A stretch of DNA of 64,000 nucleotides from Burkholderia cenocepacia. GTDB taxonomy: Bacteria > Pseudomonadota > Gammaproteobacteria > Burkholderiales > Burkholderiaceae. The position numbers and the translations under genes were made by a program. The notes beneath the pieces are model-generated. The model saw nothing but the letters and a program-made list of their open reading frames with translations, was not told where the DNA came from and did not search any database. This document shows, in pieces, positions 55,092 to 63,562 of the stretch (positions within the stretch are counted from its first letter, which is position 1; each line of letters opens with the position of its first letter). The stretch is from assembly GCF_014211915.1 (NCBI RefSeq), contig NZ_CP060041.1:1-64000 (forward strand), written 5' to 3'.

Positions 55092-56485
55092 GCGGCGGGC
55101 GTGCCGCGCCGGCCGCCGGCGCATACGCCTCCGCGGCGGCGCGCCCCGTGCTCGTGATGGTCGCGCTCGCATGCGGCTTCGTGATGGCCATGCTCGACGT
55201 GACGATCGTCAACGTCGCGCTGAAGGCGATGGAAACCAGCCTGTCGATGTCGCTGACCGCGCTGGTGTGGGTCGTCGATGCGTACACGCTCAGCTTCGCG
55301 GCGCTGCTGCTGCTCGGCGGCGCGCTCGCGAACCGCTACGGGTCGAAAGCCGTCTACGTCGCCGGGCTCGCGCTGTTCGTCGGCGCGTCGGTGCTGTGCG
55401 CGGCCGCGCAGTCCAGCGGCGCACTGGTCGCGGCGCGCCTCGCCCAGGGTGTCGGCGCGGCGCTATTCATGCCGAGTTCGCTGAGCCTGCTCACGCTCGC
55501 GTTCCCGCCGGGGCCGATGCGCACGCGGATGATCGGCATCTGGGGCGCGCTGGTGTCGGCCGCGATGGCGCTCGGGCCCTGCGTCGGCGGCGTGCTGGTC
55601 GACGCGATCGGCTGGCGCGGCATCTTCTGGGTGAACCTGCCGGTCGGGGCGGCCGGCCTGTGGCTCACGTACCGGCATATCGCGCGGGCGCCGCGTCATC
55701 CGGGCCCGTTGAACGCGCTCGGCCATCTGTTCGGCGCACTCGCGCTCGCCGCGCTGAGCTTCACGCTGATCGAAGGGCCCAGCGCCGGCTGGCGTTCGCC
55801 GTCGATCCTCGCCGGCGTGGCCGTGACGTTGGCCGCCACCGCGGCATTCGCGTTACGCGAGCGCTACGCGACCTCGCGCATCCTGTCGCCGGCGCTGCTC
55901 GCGAACCGGCGCTTCGTCGCGGGCAGCACGCTGGGCCTCGCGATCAACTTCGGCATTCTCGCCGAGATCTTCTTGTTGAGCCTCTATTTGCAGAACGTCC
56001 GCGGCGCGAGCGCGCTCGTCGCCGGATTCGAGCTGTTTCCGCTGATGGCGATGTTCGGCATCGGCAATCTCGCGTCCGCGAAGGTCAGCGCCCGGCTCGG
56101 CGCGCGCCGCACGCTGCTCACCGGGCTCGCGTTCGCCGCGCTCGGCAGCGTGGCGCTCGTCGGCGTCGCGGCGATGCCGTATCCGGTGCTGGCGCTGGCG
56201 GTCGGCCTCGCCAACTTCGGCGCCGGTCAGGCCATTCCGGCGATGAATCTCGTCGTGATGCAGTCGGCCGATGCGGCGGATGCGAATCTCGCCGCCGCGT
56301 CGCTGAACGCGAGCCGGCAGATCGGCTCGCTCGTCGGCATCGCGATCGCGTCGGTGATCCTGCACGTGGTCGACGATCCGGACCGCGCGACGGCCGTCGG
56401 CTTCGCGGTGATCGCCGCGCTGTACGCGCTCGGCTTCGCGATCGTGTTTCGTGCGATTCACGCCGGGCCTGCCGAGCAGTCGTAG
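55088..56485 (+). CDS. MFS transporter of the DHA2 (EmrB/QacA) type
   Basis: A 465-residue carrier with 13-14 hydrophobic segments. [17 protein letters not shown] at helix 1, [26 protein letters not shown] in loop 2-3 and [23 protein letters not shown] at helix 5 are DHA2 signatures, proteins that export drugs or metabolites with protons. It is fused to the liv operon by a 4-bp overlap with LivF, so an exporter is made together with an importer. Its cargo is unknown. Confidence 0.88.
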   Translation: MSGGRAAPAAGAYASAAARPVLVMVALACGFVMAMLDVTIVNVALKAMETSLSMSLTALVWVVDAYTLSFAALLLLGGALANRYGSKAVYVAGLALFVGASVLCAAAQSSGALVAARLAQGVGAALFMPSSLSLLTLAFPPGPMRTRMIGIWGALVSAAMALGPCVGGVLVDAIGWRGIFWVNLPVGAAGLWLTYRHIARAPRHPGPLNALGHLFGALALAALSFTLIEGPSAGWRSPSILAGVAVTLAATAAFALRERYATSRILSPALLANRRFVAGSTLGLAINFGILAEIFLLSLYLQNVRGASALVAGFELFPLMAMFGIGNLASAKVSARLGARRTLLTGLAFAALGSVALVGVAAMPYPVLALAVGLANFGAGQAIPAMNLVVMQSADAADANLAAASLNASRQIGSLVGIAIASVILHVVDDPDRATAVGFAVIAALYALGFAIVFRAIHAGPAEQS

Positions 56486-56585
56486 CCGGGCGCGCACGGG
56501 TATCGCCGGCAATCGGGCGCAATCGGCGCATTCGGTGTATTCCGCGTATCACGCACGCATTTTTCCTCTTGCAGCGAGGGACCTC

Positions 56586-57482
56586 ATGCAAACAGCGATT
56601 GGCCGTAAAGGACTGATTCTGGCGGGCGGCTCGGGCACCCGGCTCCATCCGCTCACGCATTCGGTATCGAAGCAGTTGATGCCGGTGTACGACAAACCGA
56701 TGATCTATTACCCGCTCAGCACGATCATGCTGTCGGGCATCCGCGACGTGCTGATCATCTCGACGCCGCGCGATCTCGACGCGTTCCAGCAACTGCTCGG
56801 CGACGGCAGCCAGTGGGGCATGAGCTTTTCGTATGCGGTGCAGCCGAGCCCCGACGGGCTTGCCCAGGCGTTCGTGATCGGCGCGCCGTTCATCGGTCGC
56901 GACGCGGCGACGCTCGTGCTCGGCGACAACATCTATCACGGGCCCGCGCTGTCGTCGCTGCTGCAGCAAGCCGCCGCACGGACCGCCGGCGCGACCGTGT
57001 TCGGCTACTACGTGCGCGATCCGGAGCGCTACGGCGTCGTGTCGTTCGATGCGGATGGCCGCGCGATCGACCTCGAGGAGAAACCGCGCGAGCCGAAGTC
57101 GAACTACGCGGTCACCGGCCTCTATTTCTACGACAACGACGTCGTCGAACTGGCGAAGGCCGTGCGCCCGTCCGCGCGCGGCGAACTGGAAATCACCGAC
57201 CTGAACCTCGCGTATCTCGCGCGCGGCACGCTGAACGTCGAGCTACTCGGGCGCGGCTACGCATGGCTCGACACCGGCACGCACGAATCGCTGCTCGACG
57301 CGGCGAATTTCATCCAGGTGATGCAGGCGAGGCAGGGCCTGCAGATCGCGTGTCCCGAGGAAATCGCGTACCGGCTCGGCTGGATCGATGCGGAGCAGCT
57401 CGAAACGCTCGCCCACAAGCTCGCGAAAAGCGGTTACGGCCGCTATCTGCTCGATCTGCTGAGCAAGGAGGTCGCCGCATGA
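56586..57482 (+). CDS. rmlA: Glucose-1-phosphate thymidylyltransferase
   Basis: A 298-residue nucleotidyltransferase making dTDP-glucose. [37 protein letters not shown] is the signature; LGDNIYHG holds the metal Asp, and [21 protein letters not shown] and ITDLNLAYL follow. ATG 56586 comes after GCGAGGGACCTC. It starts a four-gene dTDP-L-rhamnose operon and overlaps rmlC by 4 bp. Confidence 0.95.
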   Translation: MQTAIGRKGLILAGGSGTRLHPLTHSVSKQLMPVYDKPMIYYPLSTIMLSGIRDVLIISTPRDLDAFQQLLGDGSQWGMSFSYAVQPSPDGLAQAFVIGAPFIGRDAATLVLGDNIYHGPALSSLLQQAAARTAGATVFGYYVRDPERYGVVSFDADGRAIDLEEKPREPKSNYAVTGLYFYDNDVVELAKAVRPSARGELEITDLNLAYLARGTLNVELLGRGYAWLDTGTHESLLDAANFIQVMQARQGLQIACPEEIAYRLGWIDAEQLETLAHKLAKSGYGRYLLDLLSKEVAA

Positions 57483-58060
57483 CACGGGTGATCGAGACGC
57501 CGTTGCCCGGCGTGCTGCTGATCGAGCCCGGCGTGTTCGGCGATGCGCGCGGCTTTTTCGTCGAAAGCTTCCGGGCAAGCTGGTTGCGCGACGCAGGCGT
57601 CGACGCGACCTTCGTCCAGGACAACCAGTCGCGCTCGCGTCGCGGCGTGCTGCGCGGGCTGCACTACCAGCGGGTGAATCCGCAAGGCAAATTGGTCCAC
57701 GCCGCGCGCGGCGCGGTCTACGACGTCGCGGTCGACATCCGGCATGGCTCGCCGTTCTTCGGCTGCTGGTTCGGTGCGCAGCTCGACGACGTATCGCACC
57801 GGATGCTATGGATTCCGCCCGGCTTCGCGCACGGCTTTTGCGTGTTGTCCGACGAGGCCGATTTCGCGTACAAGTGCACGCAGTACTACGATCCCGATTC
57901 GGATGCGGGCGTGCGCTGGGACGATCCGGAGATCGGCATCGAGTGGCCCGATCCCGGCGCGCCGTATCAGTTGTCGGACAAGGATCGGCGGCAACCCCCG
58001 CTCGCCGAATTGGCCGCCGGCGCGCCGGCGATGTTGCCAGCCTACGGGAGCGCGCGATGA
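57479..58060 (+). CDS. rmlC: dTDP-4-dehydrorhamnose 3,5-epimerase
   Basis: A 193-residue cupin epimerase. [30 protein letters not shown] with the catalytic His, [19 protein letters not shown] and [28 protein letters not shown] with the catalytic Tyr region are diagnostic. It overlaps both neighbouring rml genes by 4 bp. Confidence 0.95.
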   Translation: MTRVIETPLPGVLLIEPGVFGDARGFFVESFRASWLRDAGVDATFVQDNQSRSRRGVLRGLHYQRVNPQGKLVHAARGAVYDVAVDIRHGSPFFGCWFGAQLDDVSHRMLWIPPGFAHGFCVLSDEADFAYKCTQYYDPDSDAGVRWDDPEIGIEWPDPGAPYQLSDKDRRQPPLAELAAGAPAMLPAYGSAR

Positions 58061-58941
58061 CGATCGTCGTGACCGGCGCGCTCGGCCAGGTGGGCCGCGA
58101 ACTCGTGCTGCGCGCGGGCGCGCAGCCGCTCGTCGGGCTGTCGCGCGCCGCGCTCGACATCGCCGACGCAGACGCGGTGCGCCGCGCGCTCGACGAACAG
58201 CGCGCCACGCTCGTGATCAATGCCGCCGGATGGACCGCCGTCGACCGCGCGGAGGCCGAGCCCGACGCCGCCTGGCGGGCGAACCGCGACGGGCCGGCCG
58301 TGCTGGCCGACGCGTGCGCCGCGCGCGGCATTCCGTTGCTCCATCTGTCGACCGACTACGTGTTCGACGGCCGCCTGCCCGGCCCGTACGCGGAAACCGC
58401 CGCCGTCGCGCCGCTCGGCGTGTACGGCCGGAGCAAGCTCACGGGCGAGGAAGCGGTGCGCGAGCGACTGCCCGACCGTCATCTGATTCTGCGCGTCGCC
58501 TGGGTATTCGGCGCGCACGGCAGCAATTTCGTACGCACCATGCTGCGCCTGGCGCGCGAGCGCGAGGTCGTCGGCGTCGTCGCCGATCAGTACGGCGGCC
58601 CGACGCATGCCGGCGCGATCGCCGACGCGCTGCTGACGATCGCGGCGCGCTACCGGGCCGGTGAAGCGCTGCGCTGGGGCACCTATCACCTGTGCGGCAC
58701 GCCCGTGACCACGTGGCACGGCTTCGCCGAAACGATCTTCACCGAGGCGCGGCGCACCGGCCTCATCGACCGCGTGCCGTGGGTCCGGCCGATCCGGACC
58801 GACGCCTATCCGTTGCCTGCGCCGAGACCGGCGAATTCCGCGCTCGACTGCAGCCTCCTGCGAGAACACTTCGGGGTCGAATCGCCTTCGTGGATCGCGG
58901 GTCTCACCGACGTGTTTGCCACCTGGAAGCGAAACCCATGA
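58057..58941 (+). CDS. rmlD: dTDP-4-dehydrorhamnose reductase
   Basis: A 294-residue extended SDR doing the last step to dTDP-L-rhamnose. TGALGQVGREL is the cofactor motif; STDYVFDGRLPGPYAE and YGRSKLTGEEAV (YxxxK) are characteristic, as is RVAWVFGAHGSNFVRTML. It overlaps rmlC and rmlB by 4 bp each. Confidence 0.94.
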   Translation: MTIVVTGALGQVGRELVLRAGAQPLVGLSRAALDIADADAVRRALDEQRATLVINAAGWTAVDRAEAEPDAAWRANRDGPAVLADACAARGIPLLHLSTDYVFDGRLPGPYAETAAVAPLGVYGRSKLTGEEAVRERLPDRHLILRVAWVFGAHGSNFVRTMLRLAREREVVGVVADQYGGPTHAGAIADALLTIAARYRAGEALRWGTYHLCGTPVTTWHGFAETIFTEARRTGLIDRVPWVRPIRTDAYPLPAPRPANSALDCSLLREHFGVESPSWIAGLTDVFATWKRNP

Positions 58942-59954
58942 GCTATCGACCGAAACATGTTCTCGTGACGGGCGGCGCCGGTTTCATCGGCGCCAATTTT
59001 GTGCGTCACCTGCTCGAAAGCGACCCGCAGATCAGCGTCGTCACGCTCGATCTGCTGACCTATGCAGGCAGCCTCGACAATCTCGGCGACGACCTGCCGG
59101 GCGCCGATCGGCATCGCTTCGTCCTCGGCGACATCTGCGACCGACCGCTCGTCGAGTCGCTACTGCGCGACCATGCGATCGACACCGTGGTCCACTTCGC
59201 GGCCGAAAGCCACGTCGACCGCTCGATCGACGGTCCCGGCGAATTTGTCCGCACGAACGTGCTCGGCACCTGGACGCTGCTCGATGCGTGCCGCCAGATC
59301 TGGCTGAACGATCAGAAACTCGGCCGGGCCGACGCCCTCGCGCGACGGCGCTTTCACCATATCGGCACCGACGAGGTGTACGGTTCGCTGGGCCCCGACG
59401 ACCCGCCGTTTTGCGAAACGACGCCGTATGCGCCGAATTCTCCGTACTCGGCCACCAAGGCAAGCTCGGATCACCTCGTGCGAGCGTATTTCCATACGTA
59501 CGGCTTGCCCGTCACCACGACGAACTGCTCGAACAATTACGGGCCGCGCCAGCACGGCGAAAAGTTCATTCCGACCGTGATCCGTCATTGCGTCGAAGGC
59601 ACCGACATCCCCGTGTACGGCGACGGCGCGAACGTACGCGACTGGCTGTACGTCGACGACCATTGCCGCGCGATCGATGCGGTCATCCGGCGCGGGACGA
59701 TCGGCGAAACCTACACCGTCGGCGGCTGCAACGAATGGCGCAATGTCGACATCGTCGCGCTGATCTGTACGCTGCTCGACGCGCGACGGCCCGAACACGC
59801 GCCGCATGCGCGGCTCGTCCGGTTCGTCACCGATCGCGCCGGTCATGACCGGCGGTATGCGATCGATGCGGGCAAGCTCGCCCGCGAACTGCAATGGCGA
59901 CCGGCGGAGAGCTTCGAAACGGGGATCGTGAAGACGCTGGATTGGTATCTATAG
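58938..59954 (+). CDS. rmlB: dTDP-glucose 4,6-dehydratase
   Basis: A 338-residue extended SDR. VTGGAGFIGANFVRHLLE is the NAD motif; HFAAESHVDRSIDGPGEF, HIGTDEVYGSLG with the catalytic Asp-Glu, and YSATKASSDHLVRA (YxxxK) are diagnostic. It is last in the operon, giving the order A-C-D-B rather than the usual B-A-C-D or B-D-A-C. No glycosyltransferase follows. Confidence 0.95.
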   Translation: MSYRPKHVLVTGGAGFIGANFVRHLLESDPQISVVTLDLLTYAGSLDNLGDDLPGADRHRFVLGDICDRPLVESLLRDHAIDTVVHFAAESHVDRSIDGPGEFVRTNVLGTWTLLDACRQIWLNDQKLGRADALARRRFHHIGTDEVYGSLGPDDPPFCETTPYAPNSPYSATKASSDHLVRAYFHTYGLPVTTTNCSNNYGPRQHGEKFIPTVIRHCVEGTDIPVYGDGANVRDWLYVDDHCRAIDAVIRRGTIGETYTVGGCNEWRNVDIVALICTLLDARRPEHAPHARLVRFVTDRAGHDRRYAIDAGKLARELQWRPAESFETGIVKTLDWYL

Positions 59955-60126
59955 GCGGCTGCGCTCGGCCGGTGTATGTCGCGCCGTGCCGAGGGTCGAG
60001 GTCAATCGCCAAGCCGTGGTTGCTGACGGTATCGCGCAAACCTTTCTACTTGAAAGCTTTGCGCGGCCCGCGCCTTGCTCACCTGCAACGTGCGCAACAT
60101 CCCAGGTTGCGACCAAGGAGAGCAAG

Positions 60127-60321
60127 ATGACACGCCAACAGCCACAGGCAGACAAGCAGACAGGTAACGAGAAGCCCGCGGAGAAACGCGACGATGGGCA
60201 GCAGCAGACCTTCGAAACCGATATTTCGGAAACCGGCGACGACGGCACCACGGTGCGTCAGGCCGAGGTTCGCGAGGACGACTTGTCCGAAGTGAAGCCG
60301 CCGTCCGGGCCGTCGCGCTGA
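60127..60321 (+). CDS. Hydrophilic 64-residue protein
   Basis: Small charged protein starting MTRQQPQADKQTGNEKPAEK, rich in Gln, Asp, Glu and Lys, with no hydrophobic segment and probably disordered. AAGGAGAGCAAG precedes the ATG, a strong ribosome site. It lies beside the Hsp20 genes and resembles the hydrophilic small proteins of the 8-10 kb group. No family recognised. Confidence 0.65.
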   Translation: MTRQQPQADKQTGNEKPAEKRDDGQQQTFETDISETGDDGTTVRQAEVREDDLSEVKPPSGPSR

Positions 60322-60343
60322 ACCGATGGACGGGACGCGACGG
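60310..60343 (+). terminator. Candidate terminator after the 64-residue gene
   Basis: CCGTCGCG and CGCGACGG form an 8-bp stem overlapping the stop codon, with an 18-base loop. The long loop and lack of a T-tract weaken the case. Confidence 0.3.
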
Positions 60344-60528
60344 CGCAGGTACGCCGCCGCGTCTTTTCCAGCGTGCCGTTGCAAATTCCGCCTTCTATCG
60401 CCGTGCTTTGATCCGCGCAGCGCCGGACATGTCGGCCCCCGCCATCGCGACGCCGATCATGCCGACGTCCCGACGATGAGTCTCCTGCAGGGCACCCGCA
60501 CGTATCGACAGAATGCCGTCGCCCTCCC

Positions 60529-60557
60529 CTTGAAATTCACTCGACGTATCCTATTTT
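60529..60557 (+). promoter_or_regulatory. Candidate sigma-32 heat-shock promoter
   Basis: CTTGAAA (60529-60535), 14 bases, then CCTATTTT (60550-60557). The sigma-32 consensus is CTTGAAA with a 11-16-base spacer and CCCCATNT, so the -35 is exact and the -10 close. It lies 134 bp before the first Hsp20 start. The local sequence is AT-richer than its flanks. Confidence 0.6.
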
Positions 60558-60630
60558 AGGTATCGCTCAAGGCAGTCGCGGTTGACGCGCTGCGTGTTTC
60601 GATTTGTTAGTCAGCGACCCTGTCGCGGAT

Positions 60631-60687
60631 GGACGAACTGGAGCGCGTGGTCCGGTTCGTCCCTTCGCACAGGGGCAACAGGAGCCC
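60631..60687 (+). promoter_or_regulatory. Leader stem-loops before the first hsp20, one covering the ribosome site
   Basis: Perfect 8-bp arms GGACGAAC (60631-60638) and GTTCGTCC (60655-60662) form one hairpin. Next to the start, GGGC (60673-60676) can pair with GCCC (60684-60687), placing the AGGA of the ribosome site in the loop. Small heat-shock genes often have leader thermometers, so temperature-dependent opening is possible; this is a suggestion from pairing only. Confidence 0.35.
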
Positions 60688-60691
60688 AATC

Positions 60692-61135
60692 ATGAGCGAT
60701 ATCTTCTTCCCCACCGATCTGCTGGCGGAATTCGACCGCCTGCAACGGCAGATGGCCAGCGTGTTCACGGGCTTTCCGGCCAGTCTGCGCGCCCCGCGGC
60801 CCGGTACGTTTCCACCGGTCAATATCGGCAGCACCGACGACACGATCGAGATCGTCGCGTTCGCGCCGGGTCTCGACCCCGCGAAGATCGACATCTCCGT
60901 CGATCGCGGGCTGCTGACGATCAGCGGCGAGCGCACAACCCCGGACGACGGCACGACCGACGACGAGCGGCGCATCTACGCGAACGAGCGGTTCATGGGC
61001 GCGTTCCGCCGCGTGGTCGAGCTGCCGCAGCATGCGGACCCCGACAAGATCGAGGCCCGCTATACGAACGGCTGCCTGACGATCAGCGTCGGCAAGTCGG
61101 AAGCCTCGAAGCCGCGGGCGATTACCGTCCAGTAA
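60692..61135 (+). CDS. Hsp20/alpha-crystallin-family small heat-shock protein
   Basis: A 147-residue chaperone that holds unfolding proteins. Residues 1-40 are the variable N-terminus (MSDIFFPTDLLAEFDRLQRQ). The alpha-crystallin domain follows with NIGSTDDTIEIVAFAPGLDPAKIDISVDRGLLTISGER and FRRVVELPQHADPDKIEARYTNGCLTI. CAGGAGCCCAATC precedes ATG 60692. It forms a pair with the next gene 36 bp downstream. Confidence 0.92.
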   Translation: MSDIFFPTDLLAEFDRLQRQMASVFTGFPASLRAPRPGTFPPVNIGSTDDTIEIVAFAPGLDPAKIDISVDRGLLTISGERTTPDDGTTDDERRIYANERFMGAFRRVVELPQHADPDKIEARYTNGCLTISVGKSEASKPRAITVQ

Positions 61136-61171
61136 ACAGCACGACGTCACGAACGCATGACGGAGGACATC

Positions 61172-61597
61172 ATGAGTGACACGAACACGACCGAACTGAC
61201 CACCCGTCCGGCCGAGACGCGAACGGCCGTGACGAACCGAGAAGCGGCTCAGCGCGACACGCCGCGCACGCGGATTGCGCCGGCCGTCGACATCGTCGAG
61301 GATGCGCACGGCATCACGTTGTACGCGGACCTGCCGGGCGTGCCGCGCGACAAGCTCGACGTCCGCGTGCACGACGGCAGCCTCGCCATCGAAGCGGAGG
61401 CCGTCATTCCGACGCCACCGGGCCTGCGTCTGCAGCACGGCGAAGTGCAGCATCCGCACTTCTCGCGCGCCTTCACGCTCAGCCCGGATTTCGACGTGTC
61501 GCGCATCGACGCGCAACTGCGCGACGGCGTGCTGAAACTGAGCATCCCGCGACGCGAAGAAGCGAAGCCGCGGCGGATCCCGGTGACGACAGGGTGA
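61172..61597 (+). CDS. Second Hsp20/alpha-crystallin-family protein
   Basis: A 141-residue small heat-shock protein. After a Thr/Arg-rich N-terminus, the crystallin domain reads PAVDIVEDAHGITLYADLPGVPRDKLDVRVHDGSLAIEAEA and ends FTLSPDFDVSRIDAQLRDGVLKLSIPR. CGGAGGACATC precedes ATG 61172. Pairs of class A and B small Hsps in tandem are common in proteobacteria and form mixed oligomers. Confidence 0.92.
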   Translation: MSDTNTTELTTRPAETRTAVTNREAAQRDTPRTRIAPAVDIVEDAHGITLYADLPGVPRDKLDVRVHDGSLAIEAEAVIPTPPGLRLQHGEVQHPHFSRAFTLSPDFDVSRIDAQLRDGVLKLSIPRREEAKPRRIPVTTG

Positions 61598-61603
61598 GTG
61601 GAC

Positions 61604-61632
61604 GCGCCGGGAGCGTTTCATCAACCCGGCGC
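61604..61632 (+). terminator. Candidate terminator of the hsp20 pair
   Basis: GCGCCGGG (61604-61611) and CCCGGCGC (61625-61632) pair perfectly around a 13-base loop, 6 bp after the second hsp20 stop. No T-tract. Confidence 0.45.
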
Positions 61633-61747
61633 GGTCCGCGCCGCTTGGCTTGCGCTCGCGGCGTGAAGTGCTGGCGCCCCGCTTCGGCGGCGGCGCCGGC
61701 GCCGCCGCGTCGTCACACATGTCGCATTTCCCTGCAGGAGGCATCTG

Positions 61748-62017
61748 ATGCATACCAACAGGACGATCGAACATGGCGGATATACGGTCCGGGCCGTGGT
61801 CACCGACACGGAGACGGGCCGCTACTCGGCGGCGGCGATCCTCACGGATCGCGACGGTGAAACCCGGACGCTCGGCGTTGACGGCGACTTCGCCGATACC
61901 CGCGAAGCAAGTGACCAGGCGCTCGAACTCGCGCTTGCATGGATTCAGCGACGGTCGGTGGTGTCGGATCGGTATGTGAAACGAAGTCGAGCCGCGAAGC
62001 CGCGATTCGGGCAATGA
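61748..62017 (+). CDS. Small hypothetical protein near hsp20 genes
   Basis: An 89-residue protein starting MHTNRTIEHGGYTVRAVVTD, with beta-strand-like segments (GRYSAAAILTDRDGETRTLG) and a C-terminal helix ending in basic residues. GCAGGAGGCATCTG precedes the ATG. I do not recognise the family by name, though such proteins occur near stress genes in Burkholderia. Its stop overlaps the beginning of a degenerate dehydrogenase fragment. Confidence 0.7.
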   Translation: MHTNRTIEHGGYTVRAVVTDTETGRYSAAAILTDRDGETRTLGVDGDFADTREASDQALELALAWIQRRSVVSDRYVKRSRAAKPRFGQ

Positions 62018-62375
62018 CCGGAAACTGCCAATGGTCTTCTTCTGCGAGAACAACGGCCTGATCGTGTCGATGCGGCTCAAGAACGTCGTCCCCACCACCA
62101 ACATCGCCGACTACGCGGCAGGCTACGGCGTTCCAGGCTTGATCGTGGATGCCCCGGACGCAGTGGCCGTCTACGAGGCCACGCAGGACCTTCGCTCGCG
62201 CTCGCGCGGGCAACGGCCCAACGCTGATCGAGGCCAAGGCAGTGCGCCATCGCGGTCACCGGGATGGCGATTCGCAGTTGTACCGCACGGACAAGGACGA
62301 CGACTTGGTGAACTACCGCGATCCTCTGGACGTGCTTCGCCTGTACATGAGCGTCGAAGAAATGCTGCGACCGGG
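62016..62375 (+). pseudogene. Remnant of a pyruvate/acetoin dehydrogenase E1 alpha gene
   Basis: A 360-bp fragment with clear thiamine-diphosphate dehydrogenase E1-alpha sequence: KLPMVFFCENNGLIVSM, NIADYAAGYGVPGLIVDAPDAVAVYEATQD, then, after a one-base frameshift near 62193, FARARAGNGPTLIEAKAVRHRGH and DSQLYRTDKDDDLVNYRDPL. The first half of the gene (thiamine site) and the C-terminus are missing, and no start signal is present. It begins exactly at the end of the upstream gene and stops near the GlxA-type regulator, so it is a deletion remnant. Confidence 0.75.
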
Positions 62376-62390
62376 ACCCTCGGCTGCAGC

Positions 62391-63440
62391 TCATTCCCGG
62401 CGGCCCGGGTCGCTATCGTGGGAGGGGCGCAAACGTCCTGGGTTTCGCCCATTCGCCCAGCGCCTGTAGTCGGCCGGCGTCATACCGGTGAGTTGGCCGA
62501 AGGCCCGTCTGAATGATGTTTCGTCGCTGTAGCCGCATTGCAACGCGACTTGCTTAATGCTTGCTCCAGGCCGCTCGAGCAACACGCAGGCCATTTCGAT
62601 CCGCACGCGGGTAATGAACCCTTTGGGTGACTCGTTGGTCAAGCTCTTCAGCCGCCGATGCAGTGTCCGTTCGCTGAGACTTAGCGCGCTCGCCAGCGCT
62701 TCAGTGGTCAGTCCGGGGCTAGCATGGCGAACGATCTGCTCTGCTTGCAGGAGCAGCGGGTCGGTGGCATTGACGAACCCACGGGGCGCATAAACCAGTT
62801 GCGGCAGCGGCAAGCTGTCGGCCACGGAGATATCCGCAGCGAGACGGGCCACATCGGGCCCTGCCTCACGTCTGATCACATGCAAGGCCAGATCCACCCA
62901 AGACAGTGGACCGCCTGTCGTCACGATCCGATCCTGCTCTTCCACTGCTGTGCCCCAAACCGCGCATGCCTTGGGAAACCGCTGCCTGAACGCATGGTGG
63001 AGCCACCAAGTGGTCGTACAACGCCTTCCGTTCAGCAACCCGGCCTCTCCCAGCACGAAAGTACCTGCACACGCAGCACCCACCAGTGCACCGGCCTGAT
63101 GACGCTCTTGCAGCCACGTTGCCGCGTGGCTGATCGATGCGGATACAGGGGGGAGCCGGTCAGGCCCCAGCGCCATGCCTGTGACAAGCGCCACGTCGCA
63201 ATGCGTCAATTCCCAAAACGAAGCGTCGACCGGAATCAGCCGGCCCTGCGGGTCGCACAGAGTCTTCCCGTCCGCGCTTGCGATAATGGTCTCGAAGGTT
63301 GGGAGGGCTCGGCCAGGCAGGTCATATGACGCGTCGGCAGGCGGTGCACGTAACGCTTGCTCCGTCATCCAGAACAGGTCGGCAAGGCCGCTAATGGCGG
63401 AGAGCAGGCTGCCCTCGACTGCAACGATTCCTATGCGCAC
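62391..63440 (-). CDS. GlxA-type AraC-family regulator (DJ-1/PfpI plus helix-turn-helix)
   Basis: A transcriptional regulator of 349 residues from GTG 63440 (ACGGAG upstream, VRIGIVAVEG). Residues 1-190 are a DJ-1/PfpI-like domain with LVGAACAGTFVLGEAGLLNGR, including the Cys of the nucleophile elbow. The C-terminal 100 residues form the AraC DNA-binding domain (TEALASALSLSERTLHRRLKSL and VALQCGYSDETSFRRAFGQLTG). The frame is open to ATG 63575, which would add 45 residues without family character and overlap the divergent gene. It probably controls the alpha/beta hydrolase. Confidence 0.87.
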   Translation of the reverse strand: MRIGIVAVEGSLLSAISGLADLFWMTEQALRAPPADASYDLPGRALPTFETIIASADGKTLCDPQGRLIPVDASFWELTHCDVALVTGMALGPDRLPPVSASISHAATWLQERHQAGALVGAACAGTFVLGEAGLLNGRRCTTTWWLHHAFRQRFPKACAVWGTAVEEQDRIVTTGGPLSWVDLALHVIRREAGPDVARLAADISVADSLPLPQLVYAPRGFVNATDPLLLQAEQIVRHASPGLTTEALASALSLSERTLHRRLKSLTNESPKGFITRVRIEMACVLLERPGASIKQVALQCGYSDETSFRRAFGQLTGMTPADYRRWANGRNPGRLRPSHDSDPGRRE

Positions 63441-63562
63441 GGCGCGCTCCGTGTCCGAGGGAGGGTTGGCGAATTTTGCATGAATGTTGGCAAGTTTGCC
63501 ACCTGCCACGGTTCGTTGAAGCCAGATAAATTTGGCACGTCTTCTCAACGATTCGCTTTCAC

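Larger units (their letters stand above)
60322..60691 (+). other. Leader and promoter region of the hsp20 pair
   Basis: A 370-bp spacer without a supported gene. Its right half carries a heat-shock-like promoter (60529-60557) and stem-loops in the presumed mRNA leader, described separately. The left half is plain GC-rich DNA. Confidence 0.45.

Noticed and set aside
56586..59954. Start of a secondary-metabolite or O-antigen cluster at the rml genes
   Set aside because: No glycosyltransferase, flippase or polymerase genes adjoin; the operon stands alone in this window.
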